Below are positions 1 through 6,326 of a stretch of DNA of 7,701 bases, in pieces. A program made the position numbers and the translations under genes. Below the pieces are notes generated by a model that made no database searches, had not been told where the DNA came from, and saw only the letters and a list, made by a program, of their open reading frames with translations. The DNA lies in the NCBI GenBank assembly GCA_910584605.1, contig CAJUAW010000125.1, positions 1 to 7,701 on the forward strand, in the 5' to 3' direction. The DNA is from an uncultured Oscillospiraceae bacterium (GTDB lineage Bacteria; Bacillota_A; Clostridia; Oscillospirales; Oscillospiraceae). The number at the start of each line of letters is the position of its first letter. Position 1 is the first letter of the stretch.

Positions 1-21
1 ACGTTTGCATACATTTAATGG

Positions 22-48
22 AAAAAAGGGCGCAGTGCGCCCTTTTTT
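22..48. terminator. Intrinsic terminator, probably bidirectional
   Basis: A run of six A (22-27) is followed by GGGCGC, a three-base loop AGT, GCGCCC and a run of six T (43-48). The symmetric A-tract and T-tract mean it could end transcription from either side. It most likely terminates a gene lying before the window and insulates the regulator promoter that follows. Confidence 0.85.
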
Positions 49-90
49 GCGTATTCCGGTATAAGACGGAAAAATTTATCAAAAACTTGA

Positions 91-119
91 TTGACACCAA
101 ATGAAAAATATTCTATGCT
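91..119 (+). promoter_or_regulatory. Sigma-A promoter of the PAS-HTH regulator gene
   Basis: A perfect -35 box TTGACA (91-96) is separated by 17 nt from TATGCT (114-119), a 4/6 match to the -10 box, in AT-rich DNA. Transcription would start near 126, giving a leader of about 50 nt. That leader contains two copies of GCCTGGC (about 134-150), which may be incidental or a small control site. The gene's ribosome binding site GGAGTGG (162-168) follows. Confidence 0.7.
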
Positions 120-175
120 AATAAAAATGAGCGCCTGGCGTCAGCCTGGCCGGAATCGTTTGGAGTGGATGAGAC

Positions 176-847
176 ATGGAATCATATGAAGAGGGAAAAG
201 AGATTCTCCGCGCTGTGCTGGACCTGTTGGAGCGGCATTTCAGTCCTAATGTGGAGTTTGTCCTCCATGACCTGAGCCTGGACTATGAACATACGCTGGT
301 GGACATCCGCAACGGTCATGTCACCGGGCGGAAGGTGGGGGACACCGGCGACATTCTGGGCCTGATGGCTCTGAGCAATCAAGACGGGGCCGACTGCTGC
401 AACACCATGAACTATACGGAGGACGGCAGGATTCTCCGGGCCTCCACCAAGTTTTTCCGCAACAGCCGGGACGAGGTGGTGGCCTCCATTGCCATCACCG
501 AGGATATCACCGAGGCGGTAAAGTATGAGCAGTACCTCCACAAGCAGAACCGGCTGGAGACGATGGGCGAGGCGATGGAGGTCTACCGCGGAGACGTGAA
601 CCGCATGCTGGACGCGCTGATCGACGCCGCCCTGCTGGAGGTGGGCAAGACACCCGCCGCCATGACCCGGGAGGACAAGCTTCGTGTCATTGACAACCTG
701 GAGCGTCACGGTGCGTTTCTCATCAAAAAGTCCGGACAGCGTATCTGTCAGGCCCTGAGCATCTCCAAATTTACTCTCTACAACTATCTGGAGATGATCC
801 ATAAGGACGCCGGCGGCCCGCCCGCGGAGGCTGAGGAGACTCCGTAG
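176..847 (+). CDS. YheO/DauR-type PAS and HTH transcriptional regulator
   Basis: This 223-residue cytoplasmic protein is probably the transcription factor for the operon downstream. Residues about 6-118 match the YheO-like PAS domain: the segment VEFVLHDL, then NGHVTGRKVGD, and a final strand with ASIAITEDIT are family hallmarks. Residues about 155-213 form the C-terminal helix-turn-helix of the same family (RICQALSISKFTLYNYLE resembles the usual 'LgvSraTvYrYL' recognition helix). The length is typical for the family. The ATG at 176 is chosen because GGAG (162-165) sits 10 nt upstream. The family includes DauR, which controls D-arginine catabolism in Pseudomonas; effector and sign of control here are unknown. 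The gene has its own promoter and terminator, so it is a separate transcript from the enzyme operon, in the same orientation. The family call is firm; the target and ligand are inferred from position. Confidence 0.92.
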   Translation: MESYEEGKEILRAVLDLLERHFSPNVEFVLHDLSLDYEHTLVDIRNGHVTGRKVGDTGDILGLMALSNQDGADCCNTMNYTEDGRILRASTKFFRNSRDEVVASIAITEDITEAVKYEQYLHKQNRLETMGEAMEVYRGDVNRMLDALIDAALLEVGKTPAAMTREDKLRVIDNLERHGAFLIKKSGQRICQALSISKFTLYNYLEMIHKDAGGPPAEAEETP

Positions 848-880
848 AGGCGGACCAAACAAGTTTTAAAACATTTTGTC

Positions 881-921
881 AGATTCTGATGGTTTCAATC
901 GAGCCGTCAGAATCTTTTTTT
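881..921 (+). terminator. Intrinsic terminator after the regulator gene
   Basis: The arm AGATTCTGATGG (881-892) pairs with CCGTCAGAATCT (904-915) over 12 positions with one G-U wobble. The T-tract runs through 921. It lies 34 nt after the regulator stop codon and separates the regulator transcript from the enzyme operon. Confidence 0.92.
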
Positions 922-1010
922 GCCCGCCTTGCAAGGGGATACTGCGCTAATTCCACAAGGAACCGAACAATTCGGAATGGTTTTTATGCGTCTCATACAA
1001 AATAGAATCT

Positions 1011-1036
1011 AACTTTTTGTTGAATATAACAAAGTT
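1011..1036. repeat. Imperfect inverted repeat in the operon control region
   Basis: AACTTTTTGTT (1011-1021) and AACAAAGTT (1028-1036) are inverted around GAATAT; the arms differ by two T in a T-run. A shorter inverted repeat, CCGAA-CAA-TTCGG, lies at 963-975. These AT-rich elements sit upstream of the operon promoter and abut the larger palindrome at 1035-1062. They could be regulator binding sites, but AT-rich DNA forms such repeats readily by chance. Confidence 0.35.
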
Positions 1037-1062
1037 TCTGATTTTTAGTTAAAAATCAGAAA
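1035..1062. promoter_or_regulatory. Perfect palindrome, candidate operator of the operon
   Basis: TTTCTGATTTTTA (1035-1047) and TAAAAATCAGAAA (1050-1062) are perfect 13-base inverted arms separated by GT. The centre lies about 55 bp upstream of the predicted transcription start (near 1104), and the right arm ends six bases before the -35 box. This is a natural place for a dimeric activator, or for a repressor bordering the promoter. The obvious candidate partner is the PAS-HTH regulator encoded just upstream. A terminator role is unlikely because the stem is almost all A-T pairs and no T-tract follows. Confidence 0.6.
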
Positions 1063-1068
1063 AAAGGT

Positions 1069-1097
1069 TTGATTTCAGGGACGGCCTGCTTTATAAT
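1069..1097 (+). promoter_or_regulatory. Sigma-A promoter of the five-gene operon
   Basis: The -35 box TTGATT (1069-1074) is separated by 17 nt from a perfect -10 box TATAAT (1092-1097). The start of transcription would be near 1104, leaving a leader of about 58 nt before the aminotransferase start. The leader holds no riboswitch-like structure that I can see. Confidence 0.8.
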
Positions 1098-1161
1098 ACG
1101 AAAGACGTCAGTGTTCACAAATTGGACATATTCATCGCATACGCCGGAGGAGGCCGACAAC

Positions 1162-2328
1162 ATGGACTATTTAAGTGACCGTGCGAAGAACTTGAAGCAG
1201 GGAGCGATCCGGGAGATGTTTGACCGGGCCGCCGCTATGGAGAATGTGATCAGCATGGGCATCGGAGAGCCGGACATGGCGACGCCGGAGGTGATCTGTC
1301 AGGCGGCAGCGGAGGCGCTCCGCCGGGGAGAGACCCACTACACGCCGAACGCCGGTGACATGCGTCTCCGCCGTGCCATTGTCCAGCGTTCCGGCATTGC
1401 CGGTCTGGGATATGATCCCGCCCGGGAGGTCATCGTCACCAACGGAGGCATGGGGGCCCTGTCCCTGCTCTTTCTGGCCATCCTGAACAGCGGGGACGAG
1501 GTGCTGATCCAGGACCCTCAGTGGCTCAATTACGCCGTTCAGGTATCCTACTGCGGCGGCCGGCCCGTCCGGGTACCCACCAAGGCCGAGAACGGCTTTC
1601 AGATGGAACCTGCGGTCATTGAGGGCCTCGTCACCCCCCGCACCAAGGCTCTGATGATCAACTCGCCGAATAATCCCACTGGCGAGGTCATGTCCCGCCG
1701 CAGGATGGAGGAGATCGCGGACCTGGCACAGCGTCACGATCTTCTGATCATCTCCGACGAGGTGTACAGCACTTTGGTCTATGAGGATGAGCCCTGCCGC
1801 ACCATTGCCGCCCTGCCGGGGATGAAGGAACGTACCGTGGTCATCAACAGCTTCTCCAAAGCCTATGCCATGTGCGGCTGGCGCATCGGCTATGCCGCTG
1901 CCCCCGGAGATATTGTGGACCGCATGACCAAATGTCAGGAAAATTTCAACGCCTGCCCCAATGCCCCCGGCCAGTGTGCGGCCATCGCGGCGCTGGAGCA
2001 TCCGGAGCTGTGTACGCAGCTCCGGGACGAATTTGCCCAGCGCCGTGACCATCTGTTGGCGCGCTTCCGGCAGATCGAGGGGCTCCGCTGCAACAGCGCG
2101 GCGGGCGCGTTCTATCTGTTTCCTGACATCAGCGCCTTCGGCCTGACCAGCCGGGATTTCTGCGAACGGCTGCTGGAGGAGGAGCGGGTGGTCTGTATCC
2201 CTGGCAGTGCCTTTGGGGCCTGCGGCGAGGGACATATCCGGGTCGCCTATACCTGCGGTATGGACGCGCTGGATACCGCCGCCAGCCGGATCGCCCGGTT
2301 CTGCAAGGGGGTGAGCGCGGGGAAATAG
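1162..2328 (+). CDS. PLP-dependent class I/II aminotransferase
   Basis: First gene of the operon, a 388-residue fold-type I aminotransferase expected in the cytoplasm, moving amino groups between an amino acid and a keto acid with PLP. Visible landmarks: GIGEPDMATP near residue 33, the PNNPTG motif with Asn171, Asp199 and Tyr202 in the DEVY segment (contacts to the cofactor ring), Lys233 in SFSKAYAMCGWRIGY as the Schiff-base lysine, and Arg360 in HIRVAY as the probable substrate-carboxylate arginine. Length is normal for the family. An in-frame upstream TTG at 1069 would add 31 residues but falls inside the promoter; the ATG at 1162 has GGAGGAGG (1146-1153) 8 nt upstream and is preferred. Substrate is not readable: members act on aspartate, aromatic amino acids, alanine or others. 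A role making or using the keto acid released by the downstream enzymes is inferred. Confidence 0.93.
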   Translation: MDYLSDRAKNLKQGAIREMFDRAAAMENVISMGIGEPDMATPEVICQAAAEALRRGETHYTPNAGDMRLRRAIVQRSGIAGLGYDPAREVIVTNGGMGALSLLFLAILNSGDEVLIQDPQWLNYAVQVSYCGGRPVRVPTKAENGFQMEPAVIEGLVTPRTKALMINSPNNPTGEVMSRRRMEEIADLAQRHDLLIISDEVYSTLVYEDEPCRTIAALPGMKERTVVINSFSKAYAMCGWRIGYAAAPGDIVDRMTKCQENFNACPNAPGQCAAIAALEHPELCTQLRDEFAQRRDHLLARFRQIEGLRCNSAAGAFYLFPDISAFGLTSRDFCERLLEEERVVCIPGSAFGACGEGHIRVAYTCGMDALDTAASRIARFCKGVSAGK

Positions 2329-2378
2329 ACGGGAACGGGAAGCCGCAAACCGAAATAAAAAGAAAGGAACGAATAGCT

Positions 2379-3881
2379 ATGGCGAACAATTCTACTGTAT
2401 TTATTGTTGGTTTTATCATCTACATCATCCTGATGATCTTCATCGGATGGCTGACCTCCCGGGGCAAGAGCGAGGGGACAGACTATCTGACCGGCGGCCG
2501 CAGTCTGAACATCCTGCTGATCTTTGGCACCATCGGCGCCACAATGATCGGGACCGGCTCCTCCATGGGCGCCATCTCCAACGGCTTCCGCAGCGGCTGG
2601 GGCGGCTCTACCTATGGCTTGGGCTGCTGTCTGGCTCTGATCCTGATCGGTGTTCTGTTTTCCAAGCTGCGCGACTATAACTTTATCACCATGTCGGAGG
2701 AGGCCCAGTTTTACTTTGATGGCAGCTCCGCCGTACGCAAGCTTACCGGCGTTCTGACCTATGTAGCGGAGTGGATCTTCATCGCCAGCTCCATCAACGG
2801 CGGCGCCAAGTACCTCCAGTTCCTCACCGGTATGGATACACTGGTCTCCAAGGTGGTCTGTGTGCTGGCCTTCGGCCTGTATGTATATGTGGGCGGCTAC
2901 CTGGCCGTGGTCTGGACCGACTTGATCCAGCTCTGCATCCTGCTGGTAGGCTTCTGCGCCATCATCATCAAGGCGATCCCGGCCGCAGGCGGCTGGAGTG
3001 CAATCGAGGCCGCCTATGTGGCCGCAGGTGATCCCGGCGCTCTGACCTTCTACGGCCTGGGCTCCACTGGCCTGATGGCCGCGATCTCTCTGATCATTGC
3101 TTCCGCCCTGGGCGAGATGGGCGCGCCCACCTTCCGCACCAGGATCTATACCGCCAAAAACGCCAAAACCGCACGCAACGGCTATTTTCTGGCCGCCGCG
3201 CTGACGCTGGCCTTCTCTCTGGTGCCTTCCATCATCGGCATGTCCGCCTATACTATGGCAACTGCCACCAACGCCACCAACGTGCTGGAAAATCCGGACT
3301 TTGCTTTTGCTTACATGGCCACCAACGTCCTGGCTCCGGCTCTGGGCCTGCTGCTGATGATCGCCGGCCTCTCCGCCACGCTGTCCTCCGGCGACTCTGA
3401 CGCCATCTCCGGCGCCACCATCCTGATGGAGGATATTTACCCCCTGTTCAACGGCGGCAAACGCATCCCCGAGGAGAAGATGAAAAACGCCTCCCGGATC
3501 GCCGTTATCGCTACCCTGCTTCTGTCCTTCCTGGTATCTCTGCGGGCTGACGGCGTAATGGCCTTCATCAACAATGTTCTGGGCGCGATGATGCCCGGCA
3601 TGGTCCTGACCCTGATCATCGGCCGTCTGTGGACCAAGCGGGTCACCGCCGCTGCCGGTCTGGCCAGCATGATCGGCGGCACCTGCTTTGGCCTGGCCTA
3701 TCTGCTGGTCCCCGGCCTGACCGCTGTGGTGGACAATGCGTTCTCCGGTCCTGCGATCCCCTGCGCGCTCCTGACCACCGTGATCTGCGTAGCCGTGACC
3801 CTGTGCACCAAGCGCAGCGGCCTCAGCGAGGAGCAGATCTTGAACAAGGTCCTGGAGGGCCGGACCGACCTGAGCAAGTAA
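2379..3881 (+). CDS. Sodium:solute symporter family transporter
   Basis: A 500-residue integral membrane protein of the SSS family (PutP/Na+-coupled type), expected to import an organic solute with sodium. It is dominated by hydrophobic segments, starting with a first helix at about residues 7-25, and carries early family features such as YLTGGRSLN and the glycine-rich TMIGTGSSMGAI segment. The serine-rich stretch LSATLSSGDSDAISGATI (about residues 331-348) corresponds to the helix that lines the sodium site and substrate cavity in this family ('STxDS'-like). Length and topology are as expected for about 13 helices. It begins 50 nt after the aminotransferase with AAAGGA (2363-2368) 10 nt before the ATG, and no terminator intervenes, so it is in the same operon. 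The neighbours suggest an amino acid substrate, but SSS proteins also carry sugars, vitamins and organic acids. Confidence 0.93.
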   Translation: MANNSTVFIVGFIIYIILMIFIGWLTSRGKSEGTDYLTGGRSLNILLIFGTIGATMIGTGSSMGAISNGFRSGWGGSTYGLGCCLALILIGVLFSKLRDYNFITMSEEAQFYFDGSSAVRKLTGVLTYVAEWIFIASSINGGAKYLQFLTGMDTLVSKVVCVLAFGLYVYVGGYLAVVWTDLIQLCILLVGFCAIIIKAIPAAGGWSAIEAAYVAAGDPGALTFYGLGSTGLMAAISLIIASALGEMGAPTFRTRIYTAKNAKTARNGYFLAAALTLAFSLVPSIIGMSAYTMATATNATNVLENPDFAFAYMATNVLAPALGLLLMIAGLSATLSSGDSDAISGATILMEDIYPLFNGGKRIPEEKMKNASRIAVIATLLLSFLVSLRADGVMAFINNVLGAMMPGMVLTLIIGRLWTKRVTAAAGLASMIGGTCFGLAYLLVPGLTAVVDNAFSGPAIPCALLTTVICVAVTLCTKRSGLSEEQILNKVLEGRTDLSK

Positions 3882-3894
3882 GCTGTATGTTCTG

Positions 3895-3930
3895 CAGGAA
3901 GAGGAATGGGATGTCCCATTCCTTTTCCTG
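3895..3930 (+). promoter_or_regulatory. Long intergenic RNA hairpin upstream of the racemase RBS
   Basis: CAGGAAGAGGAATGGGA (3895-3911) and TCCCATTCCTTTTCCTG (3914-3930) are complementary over 17 positions with one G-U wobble, closing on TG (realistically a four-base loop). The hairpin starts 13 nt after the symporter stop and ends two bases before the GGAGGG ribosome binding site of the racemase. There is no T-tract after it, so a simple intrinsic terminator is unlikely. It may be a stability or processing element that separates symporter and racemase mRNA levels, or may influence ribosome access. Confidence 0.75.
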
Positions 3931-3945
3931 GCGGAGGGAATGTCT

Positions 3946-5130
3946 ATGAATTCATATGCCTACCGCACCTATGCGGAAATCGATCTGGATAAGCTCCAGC
4001 ACAATCTGCGCCAGGTCCGCGCCCTGACAGGACCAAGCTGTCAGATCCTGTTTGTCCTCAAGGCTGACGCCTACGGCCACGGCACAGCGATGTGTGCCCG
4101 CTGCAGCCAGGATCTGGTCGATTGGTATGGAGTGGCCACAATTGACGAGGCGCAGTCGATTCGCCGCGCCGGTGTGCAGAAGCCGGTTTTGCTCCTGGGC
4201 CGGCTCCTGGATGAGGATTTAGCGGCTGCTGCGGACTCCCATATCACCATCAACGCCTGCTCCTTGGACTACATCCGGCATGTAAGCGATTATCTGGGGC
4301 AAACCGGCCGGCGTATCGACTGTCACATAAAAATCGACACCGGCATGAACCGTACCGGCCTGTTCGCACGGGCGGACCGGTACGAGGGGGCCGTGGCGGA
4401 GGCCGAGGCCATCTTTGCCCTGCCCAACGTCCGGGTCACCGGGATCTACACCCACTTCTCCTGCGGCGACAGCAGCGAGGAGGAGGATATCCGCTTCACG
4501 GAGGGGCAGTACAGGGCCTTCCGCGCAGTCACAGACGCTTTGGAGGAGCGGGGCTGTGAGGTTGGCCTGCGCCACTGCGTCAGCACCTGTCCGCTGCTGT
4601 GCCATCCGGAGTGGCAGCTGGACATGGTGCGCGTGGGGATGCTGGGCTATGGCCAGAGCATGAATGAGGAGTGGACCAGACGGCTGGATCTTCACCCCGT
4701 CCTGCGCTGGTGCGCCAAGGTGATCTCCGTACTGGAGCTCGGTCCGGACGAGAGCGTCAGCTACGGCCGGATTTACCGCACCAAGGGCCCCGCCCGGATC
4801 GCCGTCTTTTCCGCTGGCTACGCCGACGGCTACAACCGCAGCTACTCCAACCGGGCCAAGGTGATCCTGGGCGGGCAGCCCGTACCAGAGTGCGGCAAGG
4901 TCTGCATGGACTTTGCCATGGCGGATGTGACGGAGGCGGGACCTGTTCAGGTTGGGGATACCGCAGTGCTCCTGGGGGAGTGCGAGTATGGGACCATCAC
5001 GCCGGACAGCCTCTCCGGTCTCACCGAGTATGGCGTCAACGGCTGGACCACCTGCCAGATCTCAGCGCGTGTTCCCCGCATCTACGTGTCTCACGGTGAG
5101 GTCGTGGAGACACGGCTGTTATTTCAATGA
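3946..5130 (+). CDS. alr: Alanine racemase family, PLP-dependent amino acid racemase
   Basis: A 394-residue fold-type III PLP enzyme that interconverts L- and D-amino acids, classically alanine. From the ATG at 3946 the key residues line up with Geobacillus Alr numbering: Lys39 in VLKADAYGHG forms the Schiff base, Arg136 in GMNRTG equals Arg136, Arg229 in MVRVGMLGYG equals Arg219, Tyr273 in SYGRIY equals the catalytic Tyr265, and CMD at 320-322 equals the Cys311-Met312 pair. Both N-terminal barrel and C-terminal beta domain are complete. The start at 3946 is chosen over the in-frame ATG at 3940 because GGAGGG (3933-3938) is 7 nt from the former and 1 nt from the latter. Oddity: the phosphate-binding HxANSA stretch reads HCVSTC (residues 210-215). 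Placement between a symporter and a D-amino-acid enzyme suggests a catabolic, possibly non-alanine racemase rather than the cell-wall enzyme; that is inference. Confidence 0.93.
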   Translation: MNSYAYRTYAEIDLDKLQHNLRQVRALTGPSCQILFVLKADAYGHGTAMCARCSQDLVDWYGVATIDEAQSIRRAGVQKPVLLLGRLLDEDLAAAADSHITINACSLDYIRHVSDYLGQTGRRIDCHIKIDTGMNRTGLFARADRYEGAVAEAEAIFALPNVRVTGIYTHFSCGDSSEEEDIRFTEGQYRAFRAVTDALEERGCEVGLRHCVSTCPLLCHPEWQLDMVRVGMLGYGQSMNEEWTRRLDLHPVLRWCAKVISVLELGPDESVSYGRIYRTKGPARIAVFSAGYADGYNRSYSNRAKVILGGQPVPECGKVCMDFAMADVTEAGPVQVGDTAVLLGECEYGTITPDSLSGLTEYGVNGWTTCQISARVPRIYVSHGEVVETRLLFQ

Positions 5131-5159
5131 TTGACGGATCAATGAAATCGAGGTATGAT
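5131..5159 (+). promoter_or_regulatory. Probable internal sigma-A promoter for the dehydratase-like gene
   Basis: Immediately after the racemase stop codon, TTGACG (5131-5136, 5/6 match) is separated by exactly 17 nt from TATGAT (5154-5159, 5/6 match). Transcription would start near 5166, leaving a short leader with GGAGG (5178-5182) before the GTG start at 5192. It would allow the last two genes to be expressed independently of the long operon transcript. Confidence 0.55.
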
Positions 5160-5188
5160 TTGACTGACCGATAAAGTGGAGGTATGAT
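5131..5188 (+). repeat. 29-bp tandem duplication with promoter-like units
   Basis: Two head-to-tail 29-bp units, 5131-5159 and 5160-5188, match at 23 of 29 positions without gaps. Each begins TTGAC and ends GAGGTATGAT, so each holds a -35-like and a -10-like box with a 17-nt spacer. The first unit makes a well placed promoter; in the second, the same GGAGG serves as ribosome binding site of the next gene, and a start from its -10 box would fall at the GTG itself. Confidence 0.8.
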
Positions 5189-5191
5189 ATT

Positions 5192-6295
5192 GTGAAGGAA
5201 TCGTTCCGCAGCCAATTTGATACGCCCTGCCTTGTGATCGACGAGGAGATCGCTCGTGCCAATATCCGGGATATGCAGATGGAGGCGCAGCGGTGCGGCT
5301 GTGAGCTGCGCCCTCATATCAAGACCCATAAGACAGCCTATTTCGCCAAGCTTCAGCTGGAGGCCGGAGCCTGCGGCATCACCAGCTGCAAGGTGTCAGA
5401 GGCGGAGAGAATGGCCGGTGCCGGCATGGACGACATCTTTATTGCCTATCCCCTGGTGGGCGCTAAAAAGCTGGCCCGGGCCTGCGCCCTCTCCAAACAG
5501 ATCAAACGGCTGATTCTGGCGGTGGACAATTTGGAGCAGGCAAGGCCCCTGGCCGCAGCCGCTGAGGCGAACCACTGTGAGTTGGAGGTCCGCATTGAGG
5601 TGGACTGCGGCGGCGGCCGCACCGGCTCCGAATGGGAGGAGTTTGCTCCTCTGGTGCGGTTTGTGGAGGGCGCGCCGGGCCTCCGGCTGACAGGGCTCTA
5701 TACCTTCCGCGGCCTGAACGGCGGCATCCAGGAGCCCGCCGGCGCCGCCGCGCGGGAGGTGGAACTGATGATGGCGTATGCTCAGGCCGCCGAGGAGATC
5801 TGCGGCCGCAAGCTGGAAATCAGCGGCGGCTCCACCCCCACCGGACGTGAGGTGGCCCAAACGGGCAAGGTCACCGAGATCCGTCCCGGCACCTATGTGT
5901 TCAGCGACTATATGATGCACAAGGAGTGCGCCGCTCCTCTGGACCGGATCGCCGCCAGACTCCTGGTAACGGTGGTCAGCGTTCACAAGGATTATGTGGT
6001 GGTGGACGGCGGCTGCAAGACCTTTCCCACCGATCCCCTGCTGGATCAGCCGCCCTACTTTTTCAATTCCTATGCCTATTTTCCCGATCACCCCCATCTG
6101 CGCCTGCGCAAGCTTACCGAGGAGCATGGCATGGTGACGGCAGAGGGCGGCCCCCTGAATTTAAAGGTGGGCGACATACTGGAGGCAATCCCGGTGCATA
6201 TCTGCCCGGCTGTTAATCTGCAGAATCAGATCTATATCGTCAACGGCGAGCAGATCCGGGAGGAATTGGTCATCGGCCGGGGAATGCTGCAATAA
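5192..6295 (+). CDS. D-serine dehydratase / D-threonine aldolase family PLP enzyme
   Basis: A 367-residue fold-type III PLP enzyme with an alanine-racemase-like N-terminal barrel and a D-serine-dehydratase-like C-terminal domain. Lys44 in RPHIKTHKT is the Schiff-base lysine; TPCLVID near residue 11 and SGGSTPT near residue 210 are family motifs. Near the C-terminus EEHG (about 310) and VHICPAVNLQN supply His336 and Cys338, the His-x-Cys zinc pair known from eukaryotic D-serine dehydratases (His347/Cys349 in chicken); D-threonine and 3-hydroxy-D-aspartate aldolases usually have His-x-Asp. This favours elimination on D-serine or a related beta-hydroxy-D-amino acid, but sequence alone does not settle it. 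The start is the GTG at 5192, with GGAGG (5178-5182) 9 nt upstream; an ATG at 5184 is out of frame and stops after three codons. Length is normal. It lies 61 nt after the racemase and is followed by a RidA protein. Confidence 0.9.
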   Translation: MKESFRSQFDTPCLVIDEEIARANIRDMQMEAQRCGCELRPHIKTHKTAYFAKLQLEAGACGITSCKVSEAERMAGAGMDDIFIAYPLVGAKKLARACALSKQIKRLILAVDNLEQARPLAAAAEANHCELEVRIEVDCGGGRTGSEWEEFAPLVRFVEGAPGLRLTGLYTFRGLNGGIQEPAGAAAREVELMMAYAQAAEEICGRKLEISGGSTPTGREVAQTGKVTEIRPGTYVFSDYMMHKECAAPLDRIAARLLVTVVSVHKDYVVVDGGCKTFPTDPLLDQPPYFFNSYAYFPDHPHLRLRKLTEEHGMVTAEGGPLNLKVGDILEAIPVHICPAVNLQNQIYIVNGEQIREELVIGRGMLQ

Positions 6296-6326
6296 ATCTC
6301 AACACAAGGAAAGGAATGTGATCGAT

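Noticed and set aside
1069..1161. Longer aminotransferase start at the TTG at 1069
   Set aside because: That codon is part of the -35 box of the operon promoter, so the mRNA would not contain it; the ATG at 1162 has a strong, well spaced ribosome binding site and matches the family's N-terminus.
1098..1161. Riboswitch or T-box in the operon leader
   Set aside because: The leader is only about 58 nt and shows no specifier stem, T-box sequence or terminator/antiterminator pair.
1171..2235. Long open frame on the - strand across the aminotransferase gene
   Set aside because: It is a shadow of GC-rich codon use: the + strand protein has full family motifs, while the opposite frame has none. The same applies to the - frames over the regulator, racemase and dehydratase-like genes.
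3940..3945. Racemase start at ATG 3940
   Set aside because: The ribosome binding site GGAGGG is only 1 nt away; ATG 3946 has 7 nt spacing and reproduces the Lys39 and Arg136 numbering of Alr.
3906..3992. Small upstream open frame (28 codons) inside the hairpin overlapping the racemase start
   Set aside because: Its start lies within a stable stem, the purine-rich stretch before it has no proper spacing, and the peptide has no recognisable character.
5160..5188. Second unit of the duplication as an independent promoter
   Set aside because: It has good boxes (TTGACT, 17 nt, TATGAT), but transcription would start near 5195, after the GTG start; the next in-frame ATG (5273) has no ribosome binding site and would remove the enzyme's N-terminus.
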